A stretch of 64,000 bases of DNA, taken from contig NZ_CP058334.1 of assembly GCF_013391085.1 (NCBI RefSeq), positions 2,294,001 through 2,358,000 of the forward strand. Direction: 5' to 3'. Position 1 is the stretch's first letter, and each line of letters opens with the position of its first letter. Source of the DNA: Natronomonas halophila. Lineage in GTDB: Archaea > Halobacteriota > Halobacteria > Halobacteriales > Haloarculaceae. Under the pieces are notes generated by a model. That model had not been told where the DNA came from and did not search any database. It saw nothing but the letters and a program-made list of their open reading frames with translations. A program made the position numbers and the translations under genes. Positions 39,465 to 48,962 of the stretch are shown one piece after another.

Positions 39465-40469
39465 ATGTCACTCGACGACCTCGACCTCGATTTCGTCCAG
39501 TTGGGCGAGACGGGCCTCCAGACCAGCGAACTCCAGTTCGGGACGTGGCGTTTCGGCCGCGAAACCGAGGAAGGCACCCTCGAAATCAGCGAAGAGCGCG
39601 GCCACGAACTCCTCGATGCCTACGAGGCCGCGGGCGGCCGCTTTATCGACACCGCCGACATCTACGGCGGCGGCGTCGCCGAGGAGTGGATCGGCGACTG
39701 GCTTGCGGACCGCGACCGCGAACGCTACACCATCGCCTCGAAGGTCTACTGGCAGACCCGGCCGGGCGACCCCAACAGCCGCGGGACGAACCGCAAGAGC
39801 GTTCGTCACCGCATCGACGCCCTGCTGGAACGGCTCGACACCGACTATGTCGACGTCCTCTACATCCACCGCTGGGACGACCAGACGCCCGCCCGCGAGA
39901 TGATGAAGACGCTCAACGGCCTCGTCGAGGACGGCAAGGTCCACTACCTCGGCGCCTCGACGCTCCGGCCGAACGCCTGGAAGGTCGCCAAGGCCAACGA
40001 AATCGCCGAACGCGAGGGCTGGGAACCCTTTACCGTCGCCCAGCCGCGATACAATCTCGTCGACCGGGAAATCGAGGGCGACTACCTCGAAATGGCCCGC
40101 GACTACGGCATGGCGGTCTGTCCATGGAGCCCGCTCGGACAGGGCTTCCTCACGGGCAAGTACGACCGCGAGGAGGGTCTCACCGGCGAATCGAAGGCCG
40201 CCGAATCCAGCCACTTCGACTCGTATCTCACCGAGACGAACTTCGATGTCCACGACGAACTCGACGCGGTCGCCGACGAGGTCGACGCCTCACCGGCCCA
40301 GACCGCGCTGGCGTGGCTCATGCACCGCGAGGGAGTCACCGCGCCCATCGTCGGCGCGCGAACGGTCGAACAACTCGAGGAGAACCTGCGTGCGGCCGAA
40401 ATCGACCTCTCCGATGAGCAGGTCGACCGCCTGACCGAAGCCAAGGGCGGCCCGTACGCGGGGCTGTAG
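39465..40469 (+). CDS. aldo/keto reductase
   Basis: The 334-aa protein has FVQLGETGLQTSELQFGTWR, DAYEAAGGRFIDTADIYGGG (catalytic Tyr and Asp), VDVLYIHRWDDQTPAREM and an NADP-binding C-terminus (HREGVTAPIVGARTVEQLEE). This is a typical AKR reducing aldehydes or ketones. Start at 39465 begins at the first core residues. Confidence 0.92.
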   Translation: MSLDDLDLDFVQLGETGLQTSELQFGTWRFGRETEEGTLEISEERGHELLDAYEAAGGRFIDTADIYGGGVAEEWIGDWLADRDRERYTIASKVYWQTRPGDPNSRGTNRKSVRHRIDALLERLDTDYVDVLYIHRWDDQTPAREMMKTLNGLVEDGKVHYLGASTLRPNAWKVAKANEIAEREGWEPFTVAQPRYNLVDREIEGDYLEMARDYGMAVCPWSPLGQGFLTGKYDREEGLTGESKAAESSHFDSYLTETNFDVHDELDAVADEVDASPAQTALAWLMHREGVTAPIVGARTVEQLEENLRAAEIDLSDEQVDRLTEAKGGPYAGL

Positions 40470-40598
40470 CGGCCTCACACAGCAGATACACCACGGCAGA
40501 GGTGGTGACGCGGGGGTGTGCCACTCAAGCGAGCCGGTCACCTGAAACCATAGCAGGCAAATGAGCGACATTCGAACCACCACTAAGAGCTACGAGAA

Positions 40599-41462
40599 AT
40601 GATAGCGGTATCCGGAGAGGCAGTCGTCGAGTTCGTGACGACGGTCTTCGTGCTCTCGACGATGTTCTCGATGGGGGTGAAGTTATCCGTTAGCCAGCTC
40701 CTCGACGCGCTCCGGGAACGACAGCTGCTGGTCAAATCCTTGGCCGTGAACCTCGTTGCGGTTCCGCTAATTGCCTATCTCCTCGTTCGGACGGTCTCGG
40801 TGGAGACCGGGTTCGCGGCCGGCATCGTGCTGCTCGCGGTCTCGCCCGGTGCCCCGTTCGGCCCGAAACTCGCGGAGATTTCGGACAGCGACGTGGCGTT
40901 CGCGAGCGGCCTCATGGCGATTCTCTGTATGCTCTCGGTCGTGACGATTCCTGTCTCCCTGTTGCTGTTGCTCCCCGGCGACGTCACCGTCGACCCGCTC
41001 GCAATCGGGCGGATGGTGCTGGGCATCCAACTGGTTCCGCTACTGCTCGGGCTCGGAACGTCGTTCGCCCTCCCGTCGCTCGCAGAGCGGCTGTACCCCC
41101 CTGTTCAGCGACTCTCCGACCACACGTTCATCGGGCTGATTCTGCTGTTAGTGGTCGTCTACAGCGACAGTATGGTGTCCCTCGTCGGGACGGGAACACT
41201 CGGGCTCTCGGCCATCGCCGTAGGCGCGTCGTTGGTCCTCGGATACGGTCTCGGTGGGCCAGCACGGGGGACTCGAGAGGTGTTGGCGACGACGACTGCC
41301 GCCCGAAACGCGGCGATTGCGCTGTTTATCGCGACGACCGGGTTCTCGGACCCGAACGTCCTCACGACCGTCCTCGCGTTCTCGTTTATCGGGGTCGTTG
41401 GCTCCGGATTGATCGCGGGCGTGTGGCGACGACAGGTCAAACCGGTTTCATCACACGGCTAA
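40599..41462 (+). CDS. bile acid:sodium symporter (BASS) family transporter
   Basis: The 287-aa protein has nine to ten helices: FVLSTMFSMGVKLSVSQL, GFAAGIVLLAVSPGAPFGPK and TTAARNAAIALFIATTGFSD, the BASS/ACR3-related conserved segments. The substrate may be an organic anion or a small metabolite; no arsenic genes are adjacent. The codon use seems slightly more AT-rich than its neighbours and the 129-bp upstream gap is AT-rich, which may indicate later acquisition. Confidence 0.85.
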   Translation: MIAVSGEAVVEFVTTVFVLSTMFSMGVKLSVSQLLDALRERQLLVKSLAVNLVAVPLIAYLLVRTVSVETGFAAGIVLLAVSPGAPFGPKLAEISDSDVAFASGLMAILCMLSVVTIPVSLLLLLPGDVTVDPLAIGRMVLGIQLVPLLLGLGTSFALPSLAERLYPPVQRLSDHTFIGLILLLVVVYSDSMVSLVGTGTLGLSAIAVGASLVLGYGLGGPARGTREVLATTTAARNAAIALFIATTGFSDPNVLTTVLAFSFIGVVGSGLIAGVWRRQVKPVSSHG

Positions 41463-41550
41463 CGCAGCACGGCGCCGTGATAGATGCGTTTGGTCGTCGA
41501 ATGAAGTAAAACCGACTTCGCTGTCGATTGGCCCGAATCTCGGTCCCGAC

Positions 41551-44028
41551 TCAGTCCTCGCTGTCGGCGTAGGTGCTGCCCGTAATCTCCCGAATCCGCT
41601 CGGCGGTCACCTCACCGACGCCGTCGACTTCCTGCAGGTCGTCCTCGTCGGCAGTCATCACGGCCTCGACGCTGCCGAAGTGCTCCAGCAGGCCGCGGGC
41701 AGTAATCGGGCCGACCTCGGCGACCGACGACACGACGTACTCCTGTTTCTCAGTGAGCGTCTTGCCGCCCTTCTCGCCGTGGACCGACACCTCGCGATCG
41801 TCGGTCTCCTGTTCGCGCGTGGCGATGACCTCCAGCAGGTCGGCGGTCTCCTCTGGGTCAGTCGTCTGCATCACGCTCGCCCCGAAATCGACCGCCAGTG
41901 AGGCCAGCGCGCCCCGAATCGCGTTCGGGTGGACGTTCCGTTTCTCGTAGAGGCCTTCGCCCTCGATGATGACGACGGGCCGACCGTAGTAGCGGGCGGC
42001 CGACCCGACCTGTTCGAACATCGAGCGGTCGCCGCCGGTCAGCGTATCGAGGAAGTCCTCGACGGCCTTCCGTTCGACGACGACGCGGTCCGAGAGGACG
42101 TAGTCGCCGACGTCGAGGGTTTCGAGTTGCGTCTCGATGCCCTCGCGGGTCGAGAGGTCCCGGGCGATGTGGGAGTCGAGTTCCCGCTGGTCGGCGACGA
42201 TTTCGACCGTCTCGCCGTCCGGTTCGGCGACGGGGACGGATTCAGGTTCCTCGTCGGGTTCGGCGTCTACCTCCGAGGCGAAATCGGTGAGGCCGGCCTG
42301 TCCGTCGCTGCCGTCGGACGAATCGGTCGTTTTGCCGGTCTCGGTTTCGGATTCGTCGTCGGCCCCTCCGGCCGACGGTTCGGTTTCATCGGCATCCGAG
42401 TCCGTCTCCTCTTCGTCATCCGCATCTTCGGCCTCCCCCTCGAACTCCGAGAGGCCCTTCTGCTGGGCGATTTCGGCCTCGATTTCGCCCTCGATGTTCT
42501 TCAGTTTCCGGAGTTCCTCCTCCATCTTGTCTTCCTCCCTGCGCGAAATCCAGAAGAACGCCTCGTCGCGGGTGTCCTCGGCCAGCAGGACGACGACTGC
42601 GCCCTCGCTGGCGCGGCCGGTTCGGCCCTTCCGCTGGATGGAGCGAATCCCCTTCGGGACGGGTTCGTAGAATAACACGAGGTCGACGTCCGGGACGTCC
42701 AGTCCCTCCTCGGCGACGCTCGTGGAGACGAGCACCTCGAACTCCCCATTGCGGAACGCGTCGAGCGTCTCCTTCTGTTCCTTCTGGGTCATCCCGTCTG
42801 AGCCTTCCTTGTCACCTTGTCCGACGAACCGCTGAGTCTCGAAGTGTTCGCCGAGGAACTCCGTCAGCGTCTCGGCGGTGTCGCGGGATTCGGTGAAGAC
42901 GATGACGCGTTCGCCGTTCTCGATGCCGAGCGTCTGCGCGAGCAGGATGCGCGTCCGGCGGAACTTGGGATGGAGGTCGTCGAACTCCTCGGCTTTCCGC
43001 ATCGCCTCCTTGACCTTCGGTTCGGAGACGAACCGCTGGGAGGCCTTCGAGGACCCCGAGGAGCGGGCGGCATCGCGCTGGCGTTCGAAATACCGGCGGA
43101 GCGATTCGACGCTCTGGGTCTCGACGAGTTCGACGGCCCGCCGGAGTTTCATTATCTCCGCGTGGGCGGACATGCCCTTGTAGCCGTTGCTGTCGTCGCT
43201 GTTGATGAGTTGCTGGAGTTTCGCCCGAATCTTGTTGAGGTCCCGCTGGGACATGTTCGGGTCCGTCGAGTTCGTGACGCCGAGTCCCTTCAGTTTCTCC
43301 AGCCGCTCGGAAATCACTTCGTTGAGCGCGTCCCGAATCTCGATAACGGTGTCCGGCAGTTCGACGCGCTCCCACTCGACGGAGGTCTCGTGGGTGTGTT
43401 CCTTGACGTCGGCGTCGTCCTCGGTCATCACCGCCACGTCCCGAAGCCCGAGGTTGTCGCAGACGGTGAGGATTTCCTCCTTGTCGCCGCCCGGCGAGGC
43501 GCTCATACCCGTCACGAGCGGTCGGTCGGCGTCTTGGTGGTAGCGGTCGGCGATGTAGTTGTAGGCGTAATCGCCGGTCGCGCGGTGGCACTCGTCGAAG
43601 GTGATGTGGGTGACTGCGGACAGCGAGACGCGGTTGCCGACGAGGTCGTTCTCGACGACCTGTGGGGTCGCACAGATTACGCGGGCGTCGTCCCACAGTT
43701 CGGCGCGGTCGTCGGGCCGGACGTCGCCGGTGAAGACGACCACCTCGTCGTCGTCGACGTCGAGGGCCTCCCGGTAGAAGGTCGCGTGCTGCTGGACGAG
43801 GGGCTTGGTGGGGGCGAGCAGGAGGGATTTGCCGCCGTACTCGGCGAGGCGGTGGGCCGTCACGAGCAGGCTCACGGCCGTCTTCCCGAGGCCCGTCGGG
43901 AGACAGACGAGCGTGTGGCCGGCCTTGGCCGTCTCGGCCAGTTCCCGCTGGTAGCGGCGGTCCTCGATGAAGCCGTCGACCAACATCGGCCCCTCGATGT
44001 ACTCCGCGTCCTCGGTGGCTGTCGCCAT
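41551..44028 (-). CDS. hef: Hef helicase/nuclease
   Basis: The 825-aa protein has a SF2 helicase domain (PTGLGKTAVSLLV Walker A, DECHRA motif II, SASPGG, QRKGRTGR motif VI), an acidic low-complexity linker (about 525-620), an ERCC4/XPF-type nuclease domain with VVERKAVEDFLDTL (ERK-x3-D) and a C-terminal helix-hairpin-helix pair. It processes stalled replication forks. Length and order match archaeal Hef, and the linker is longer than in non-halophiles. Confidence 0.96.
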   Translation of the reverse strand: MATATEDAEYIEGPMLVDGFIEDRRYQRELAETAKAGHTLVCLPTGLGKTAVSLLVTAHRLAEYGGKSLLLAPTKPLVQQHATFYREALDVDDDEVVVFTGDVRPDDRAELWDDARVICATPQVVENDLVGNRVSLSAVTHITFDECHRATGDYAYNYIADRYHQDADRPLVTGMSASPGGDKEEILTVCDNLGLRDVAVMTEDDADVKEHTHETSVEWERVELPDTVIEIRDALNEVISERLEKLKGLGVTNSTDPNMSQRDLNKIRAKLQQLINSDDSNGYKGMSAHAEIMKLRRAVELVETQSVESLRRYFERQRDAARSSGSSKASQRFVSEPKVKEAMRKAEEFDDLHPKFRRTRILLAQTLGIENGERVIVFTESRDTAETLTEFLGEHFETQRFVGQGDKEGSDGMTQKEQKETLDAFRNGEFEVLVSTSVAEEGLDVPDVDLVLFYEPVPKGIRSIQRKGRTGRASEGAVVVLLAEDTRDEAFFWISRREEDKMEEELRKLKNIEGEIEAEIAQQKGLSEFEGEAEDADDEEETDSDADETEPSAGGADDESETETGKTTDSSDGSDGQAGLTDFASEVDAEPDEEPESVPVAEPDGETVEIVADQRELDSHIARDLSTREGIETQLETLDVGDYVLSDRVVVERKAVEDFLDTLTGGDRSMFEQVGSAARYYGRPVVIIEGEGLYEKRNVHPNAIRGALASLAVDFGASVMQTTDPEETADLLEVIATREQETDDREVSVHGEKGGKTLTEKQEYVVSSVAEVGPITARGLLEHFGSVEAVMTADEDDLQEVDGVGEVTAERIREITGSTYADSED

Positions 44029-44135
44029 CTACTCCTCGCTTCGTCGTTTCGGCGGATAAGGGTTCGGTCAGCGGAGTGGAAGTGAAAAACCGAGGTGGCG
44101 GGGCCGATAGTGGGAGATGCGCACTGACCGTTCGC

Positions 44136-45089
44136 CTACTCGACTGTCGGCACGGGCACGGAATCGAGCGTATCGGCGATGACGTCGGCCTTGCTGACGC
44201 CGGAAACGGTGGCGTCGGCGGTCAGCACGATACGGTGGGCGAAGACGGGCTGGATGCTTTCGGCGATGTGGTCGGGGGTGACGAACTCCCGACCGTCGAT
44301 GACTGCGCGGGCACGGGCGGCCTCGAAGAGTCGCTGGACGCCGCGCGGGGAGACGCCCACGTCGACGCGGCCGTCCTCGCGGGTCGCACGCCCGAGTTCG
44401 GCCATATAGGTCAGCAGGTCGTCGTCGACGCGGACGTTTTCGGGTGCCTCCCGGAGGTCCTCGACCGCGTCGGCGTCGATGACCGAATCGATGCTCGGAC
44501 TGCGTTCGAGGCGGCCGGCCCGCCGTCGGAGGAGTTCCACCTCGCCGTCGAGGTCCGGATAGCCCATCGACGTCTTGACGATGAATCGGTCCAGTTGCGC
44601 CTCGGGAAGCGGGAACGTCCCCTCCTGTTCGACGGGGTTCTGCGTGGCGATGACGAAGAACGGGGAGGGTAGTGGGTGGGTCTCGCCGCCGACGGTGACC
44701 TGTCCCTCTTCCATGGCTTCCAGCAGGGCGGCCTGGGTCTTCGGCGGCGCACGGTTGATCTCGTCGGCCAGCACGACGTTGGCGAAAATCGGGCCGGGGG
44801 AGAACTCGAACTCGCGGTCCTTCTCGTCGAAGACGTTGGTCCCGGTCACGTCGCTCGGAAGCAGGTCGGGCGTGAACTGGATGCGGGAGAATTCGAGGCC
44901 GAGCGCCGTCGCGAGCGTCCGGGCGGTCAGCGTCTTGCCGGTGCCTGGCACGTCCTCGACCAGCGCGTGCCCGCGGGCCAGCACGGCGACGAGCAGGTCC
45001 TCGAAGAACGCCTCATCGCCGATGACCGTCTCGCCGATGGCGTCGACGACTTCGCGGCAGACGTCGTGGGGGGCGGGGTCAGGGCTCAC
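44136..45089 (-). CDS. MoxR family AAA ATPase
   Basis: The 317-aa protein has GHALVEDVPGTGKTLTARTL (Walker A), VVLADEINRAPPKTQAALLE (Walker B) and ATQNPVEQEGTFPLPEAQLD (sensor region). It likely acts as a chaperone with the DUF58/vWA-type proteins encoded at 46550-49966. A GTG start at 45089 is chosen because the longer frame would run through the divergent promoter; 45182 is the alternative. Confidence 0.9.
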   Translation of the reverse strand: MSPDPAPHDVCREVVDAIGETVIGDEAFFEDLLVAVLARGHALVEDVPGTGKTLTARTLATALGLEFSRIQFTPDLLPSDVTGTNVFDEKDREFEFSPGPIFANVVLADEINRAPPKTQAALLEAMEEGQVTVGGETHPLPSPFFVIATQNPVEQEGTFPLPEAQLDRFIVKTSMGYPDLDGEVELLRRRAGRLERSPSIDSVIDADAVEDLREAPENVRVDDDLLTYMAELGRATREDGRVDVGVSPRGVQRLFEAARARAVIDGREFVTPDHIAESIQPVFAHRIVLTADATVSGVSKADVIADTLDSVPVPTVE

Positions 45090-45233
45090 ACCATGGCCTG
45101 TGTCGGCGGCGGACAAAAGCGCTGGTGTGGACGGGAGCCGCCAGTTCCCGACGTCTGGGTCGGCCGATTCGTTCCAGCCCACCTGCTGTTCCGTCTCCGA
45201 AGGTGGTTTTCGGGATGAAGCCTAACGCGGGGT

Positions 45234-46289
45234 ATGGACCAGCAAACACGCCGGGGCTTTCTCGCGGGGGCCGCGGGCATCGCCGCCGGCCTCGCGGGGT
45301 GTTCGACCGGCCGCCGGCAGTCGCCGGACCCGGTCGAGGTGCCACAGCAGGAGTCCCCAAGTGATTCGCGGTACGCCGCCGTCTACGACGCGATTATCGA
45401 TTCGGTCGCCTTCGTCGGCGACTCGACGGGCGGTGGTTCCGGCTTCGTCTACGACGGCTACGTCATCACCAACCAGCACGTCGCTCGGGACGCCGAGACG
45501 ATGGACGTCCGTTTCGAGGGCGGCGACTGGCGCGAGGCGGGCGTCACCGCGACCGACGCCTACGCCGACCTCGCGGTGCTATCGACGGACGTTCCCGACT
45601 ACGCCCGGCCGCTGTCGTTCGTCGATAGCGTGCCGCCGGTCGGCAGCGAGGTCGTCGCCCTCGGGAGTCCCTTCGGCCTCGAATCGTCGATTTCAGCGGG
45701 TATCATCAGTGGGAAGAACCGCGCGCTCCGGAACCCGGTGACGAACTTCTCGATTCCCAACACCGTCCAGACCGACGCGGGACTTGACCCCGGCAACAGC
45801 GGCGGCCCACTGGTGACGATGGACGGCGAGGTGACCGGCATCAACGTCGCGGGCGCCGGCACGAGCGTCGGCTTTGCCATCTCGCCGCTTTTAGCGGCGC
45901 GCATCCTCCCGGAACTCATCGAGACGGGCACCTACGACCACCCGTTCCTCGGGATTACGCTGCTGTCGGTGACGCCGACCATCGCCGAGGCCAACGACCT
46001 CGACACCCCACGCGGCGTCCTCGTGGTCGATATCCTCGATTCGGGGCCGTCGAACCAGACCCTGCAGGGGTCGGACGGCGAGGAAATCGTCGACGGCCGA
46101 CGCGTCCCGACCGGCGGCGACGTCCTCGTCGAACTGGCGGGCAACGAAATCCGGTCCGACGCCGACCTCGGGACGACCATCGCCCTGGAACTGTCGCCCG
46201 GTGACCGCGTGCCCGCGACGGTCATCCGCGACGGCGAAGAGCGCGAGATTCAGGTGCCTATCGGCACTCGGCCGGAACCGAACCGGTAA
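45234..46289 (+). CDS. HtrA/DegP-like serine protease, TAT lipoprotein
   Basis: The 351-aa protein has a TAT lipoprotein signal (TRRGFLAGAAGIAAGLAGC, lipobox Cys23), the trypsin-like triad H82 (TNQHVAR), D112 (ADLAVL) and S189 (GNSGGP), and a C-terminal PDZ domain (about 240-340, FLGITLLSVTPTIAEANDLD). It degrades or refolds proteins at the cell surface. It lies between the MoxR gene and the rest of the MoxR/DUF58 locus, transcribed the other way. Confidence 0.92.
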   Translation: MDQQTRRGFLAGAAGIAAGLAGCSTGRRQSPDPVEVPQQESPSDSRYAAVYDAIIDSVAFVGDSTGGGSGFVYDGYVITNQHVARDAETMDVRFEGGDWREAGVTATDAYADLAVLSTDVPDYARPLSFVDSVPPVGSEVVALGSPFGLESSISAGIISGKNRALRNPVTNFSIPNTVQTDAGLDPGNSGGPLVTMDGEVTGINVAGAGTSVGFAISPLLAARILPELIETGTYDHPFLGITLLSVTPTIAEANDLDTPRGVLVVDILDSGPSNQTLQGSDGEEIVDGRRVPTGGDVLVELAGNEIRSDADLGTTIALELSPGDRVPATVIRDGEEREIQVPIGTRPEPNR

Positions 46290-46374
46290 TTCGCGGCGAA
46301 CCCGCAGCGTTGAGGCCTCCCCCGACCGTTTCAGTTCCTGAAATCCGTCCTATCTTTAAGTACTACCCTCCGGA

Positions 46375-46467
46375 TGCACCCGTTACTGGCTGGAAAGCCA
46401 GCGTGCCCCCACCTGATGGGTATTCCCCACCCCCCCTAACGGTCCGCCCCTTGTCGGACCGCTTTTT
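46375..46467 (+). ncRNA. candidate small RNA with terminator
   Basis: A TATA-like TATCTTTAAGTA (46351-46362) precedes a hairpin at 46376-46406 (GCAC, CTGGCT paired with AGCCAG, GTGC). A terminator follows: CGGTCCG, eight bases, CGGACCG and CTTTTT (46440-46467). There is no ORF. The predicted transcript is about 90 nt and lies between the HtrA and DUF7519-type genes. Transcription is not shown; the terminator could simply serve htrA. Confidence 0.5.
46440..46467 (+). terminator. hairpin plus U-tract terminator
   Basis: CGGTCCG and CGGACCG form a 7-bp stem around CCCCTTGT, followed by CTTTTT. It can terminate transcription from htrA or from a small RNA starting near 46375. Confidence 0.6.
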
Positions 46468-46549
46468 ACCACCCCTCTAGCGCCGCCTCCCGAGCCTCGC
46501 CGACGTAGGTTTATAAACAAAGGCGCGGCCAGCACCGCTCGGGGCAGTC

Positions 46550-47170
46550 TCACCCCCGAAGCGCGGTGAGCAGGAGGACGCCGCCGAGCAGGAGGAAGAC
46601 GAGCGCGGTCGTCGGCTGGCCGCCCGTCGCGACGAGGTAGCCGCCGAAGGCGAGGGCGCCGGCGGTTCCGGTGACGGCGAGGCTCCCGGCGGCGTGGACG
46701 AGTTCGTTCCGCGAGGTGCGGGCCTCGCGGCCGACGTGGCGGCCCAGACCGATGCCGTGGTCGGCGACGTCCCACGCGCTCGTGGCGAGGACGGCGCCCC
46801 CGACCAGCGGTGCGACCGGCGCGCCCGTGGCGCCCCCGGCGACCAGCGCGAGCGCGAAACACCCGCCCGCCAGTCCACACAGGCGGGTCGACGCGCGAGC
46901 CAGCGACGCCAACAGGACGGCGACCCCGAGCAGGGCGACGGCGCCGGACAGCGGCGACCCGGCCGCGAGGAAGGCCGCGGCGACGGTCCCGAGCCCCACG
47001 GCCAGTCCCGTCGAGAGCCGCGGCGGGGCCTCGGTCGGTTCGGCGGCGTCGACCGTGGTCTCGGCGTCCGCTGGCGATTCGGACCCCGAATCACGCCCGT
47101 CCTCGGAGTCGCCCGCCGCGTCGGCATCCGGCGTCGTTCCGCCGCTGGCTGCGGCCCGAGCGTCGCTCAT
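46550..47170 (-). CDS. membrane protein of the MoxR/DUF58 locus
   Basis: The 206-aa protein has an acidic N-terminal tail (1-60) and about five transmembrane helices (GLAVGLGTVAAAFLAAGSPL onward). It is the last gene of a four-gene minus-strand operon; its start overlaps the DUF58 gene by 4 nt. I recognise it as the haloarchaeal DUF7519-type partner of DUF58 and MoxR. Function unknown. Confidence 0.8.
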   Translation of the reverse strand: MSDARAAASGGTTPDADAAGDSEDGRDSGSESPADAETTVDAAEPTEAPPRLSTGLAVGLGTVAAAFLAAGSPLSGAVALLGVAVLLASLARASTRLCGLAGGCFALALVAGGATGAPVAPLVGGAVLATSAWDVADHGIGLGRHVGREARTSRNELVHAAGSLAVTGTAGALAFGGYLVATGGQPTTALVFLLLGGVLLLTALRG

Positions 47171-48426
47171 CGCGACCACCGCCCGGCAACACGGTCGGCG
47201 GCAATCGCGAAGGGTTCCTCCGGCGCCCAATCGAGGACGCGAACCCCGCCACGCCGGAGGTCGGCCAGCCGCAGGTCCCGCTCGATGCCGACGAGTTCGC
47301 CGCCGAGGGTGGCCTCGGTGGTCGGGTCCGGCGAGATGACGGTTACCAGATGACCGAGCGCGTCGAACCGCTTTGCCAACTGAACCGGCGGGTCGTCGAC
47401 ACACGGCGAGACGAGCATGACCTGTGCGTCGGCGGGGAGTCGCTGCCGGAACTTCCAGCGCCATAGTCGCGGGACGAACTGGCGGTCGGCGGCCGCCGGT
47501 GTTGGCCCGAAGGCCGGGTCGGTCGCCAGCAGTTCCCGCAATTGCGCGCGATGGGCCGTCCCGCTGCCGGGCGAAAGCCACGAATCCAGTGGCGAGAAGG
47601 CCGTCGCACCGACGCGGTCGCCGTTCGATAGCAGCGCCTCCGCCAGTCCAGCGGTCGCCTCGATGCCGCGTTCGACCGCGCCCTCGGCTTCGGGTGCGGG
47701 GGCTGCGTAGGCCGGCGCACGGGTATCGACCACGAACACGACCGTCGCGGCCCGCTCCTCGCGGAGTTCGAGCGTTGCCAGTTCGCCGGTCCGGGCCGCC
47801 CGGTTCCAGTCGACGCGGGCCTGCGGGTCGCCACGCCGGTACTCCCGGACGGCATGGAACTCGACGCCCGAGCCGCCGATGTCGGTCGGGACACGCCCCG
47901 AATACGGCGTCGTGAGGCCGCGAAGCGGGAGGTCCGAACCGCTCTCGAAATCGGGGACACACCGGAGGGTCGTCTCGGCAGCGACGGTCGTCTCGGTTTC
48001 GTGGGCGCCCATCGGGTCACGGACGATTGCTCTCAGCCGCCGCCAGTCGTGGTCGCCGCGGGCGGCCCGGACGGTGTAGGCGAACGTGGCCGCGGCGCCC
48101 GGTCGCAGGGCGGTCGCGTGTCTCGCCGGACCGTCGACGACGGCCAGCCCATCGGGTACCTCGTCGACAAGCCGGAGGTCATAGAGGGTACTTCCCTCGT
48201 TGGTGACAGTCACCTCGACGCGAACCTCCGATTCGGGCGCCGGCGTCGGGTCTTCGACGGTCCGTTCGACTCGAAGCGACGGTCGAGTAGGGGCGGAAGC
48301 GCGAGCGGCCAACACCCCAGCAGCGACGGCGCCTGCGATGAGCAGGCCCGCGGCGCGGAAGAAGACCCCAGCGCCGACGACCATCAGGGCGAGGCCGCCG
48401 AGGCCGAGCCAGCGGTTGGTCCTCAT
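47167..48426 (-). CDS. DUF58 domain membrane-anchored protein
   Basis: The 419-aa protein has two N-terminal helices (about 6-45), a beta-sandwich (PSLRVERTVEDPTPAPESEV) and the DUF58/vWA-like core with GSGVEFHAVREYRRGDPQAR (DUF58 signature) and VVFVVDTRAPAYAAP. It is the usual client of MoxR. It overlaps both neighbours by 4 nt, so the operon is compact. Confidence 0.9.
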   Translation of the reverse strand: MRTNRWLGLGGLALMVVGAGVFFRAAGLLIAGAVAAGVLAARASAPTRPSLRVERTVEDPTPAPESEVRVEVTVTNEGSTLYDLRLVDEVPDGLAVVDGPARHATALRPGAAATFAYTVRAARGDHDWRRLRAIVRDPMGAHETETTVAAETTLRCVPDFESGSDLPLRGLTTPYSGRVPTDIGGSGVEFHAVREYRRGDPQARVDWNRAARTGELATLELREERAATVVFVVDTRAPAYAAPAPEAEGAVERGIEATAGLAEALLSNGDRVGATAFSPLDSWLSPGSGTAHRAQLRELLATDPAFGPTPAAADRQFVPRLWRWKFRQRLPADAQVMLVSPCVDDPPVQLAKRFDALGHLVTVISPDPTTEATLGGELVGIERDLRLADLRRGGVRVLDWAPEEPFAIAADRVAGRWSR

Positions 48427-48962
48427 CGGCCGCCGCGCACCTCCCGGAGTGCGTCCAGCGTGTGGCGGACGAACACGCGCGTGGTCGACCGACGACGGAA
48501 GAGTTGCCGGACCTGTAGCCGTGGCGGAATCTTCATCGGTTCGGCGAGGTAGCCGGCGGCGACCTCGTCGTCGGTCCACGTGCCGTCGTCGACAGCCTGC
48601 CGGGCGCCCTCGGGCCGATAGCCCCCGTTGGCAACGAGCACCTCGGCCGTCACCTCCCGCAGGCGGTGCCGGATTTGACTTCGGCGTTCGGCGCCCTCGG
48701 CCCCGCCTGCCGCGAGGTCGGCGTCGACGTCCTCGCCGGGGACCGTCGACCGATAGCCCGGTTCCGGCGGGTCGACGTCCGCGGTGTTCCGGAGCGTTCC
48801 GCGACGGCGCCGGAGGTATTCGAGGCCGACGACGACCGTGAGGCCGCCGATACCGCTGACTGCGACCGACCCGAGCGGGAGGGCGTTCGCGAGTTGCCCG
48901 AACCACAGCATTCCGAGACCCAGTGCGGCGGCGATGAGACCAGCCAGCGCGCGCCGGCGCAT
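48423..48962 (-). CDS. membrane protein of the MoxR/DUF58 locus
   Basis: The 179-aa protein begins with two helices (LAGLIAAALGLGMLWFGQLA; LPLGSVAVSGIGGLTVVVGL), then a soluble domain with RSQIRHRLREVTAEVLVANG and FRRRSTTRVFVRHTLDALRE. It matches the haloarchaeal DUF7269-like protein that precedes DUF58. Overlaps of 4 nt downstream and 1 nt upstream make it part of the operon. Confidence 0.8.
   Translation of the reverse strand: MRRRALAGLIAAALGLGMLWFGQLANALPLGSVAVSGIGGLTVVVGLEYLRRRRGTLRNTADVDPPEPGYRSTVPGEDVDADLAAGGAEGAERRSQIRHRLREVTAEVLVANGGYRPEGARQAVDDGTWTDDEVAAGYLAEPMKIPPRLQVRQLFRRRSTTRVFVRHTLDALREVRGGR

Noticed and set aside
40599-41462. Arsenite exporter ACR3
   Set aside because: Although ACR3 is related to BASS, the characteristic ACR3 cysteine motif and adjacent ars genes are absent.
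42817-44085. 422-codon frame antisense to hef
   Set aside because: The hef frame has helicase and nuclease motifs; the antisense frame has none.
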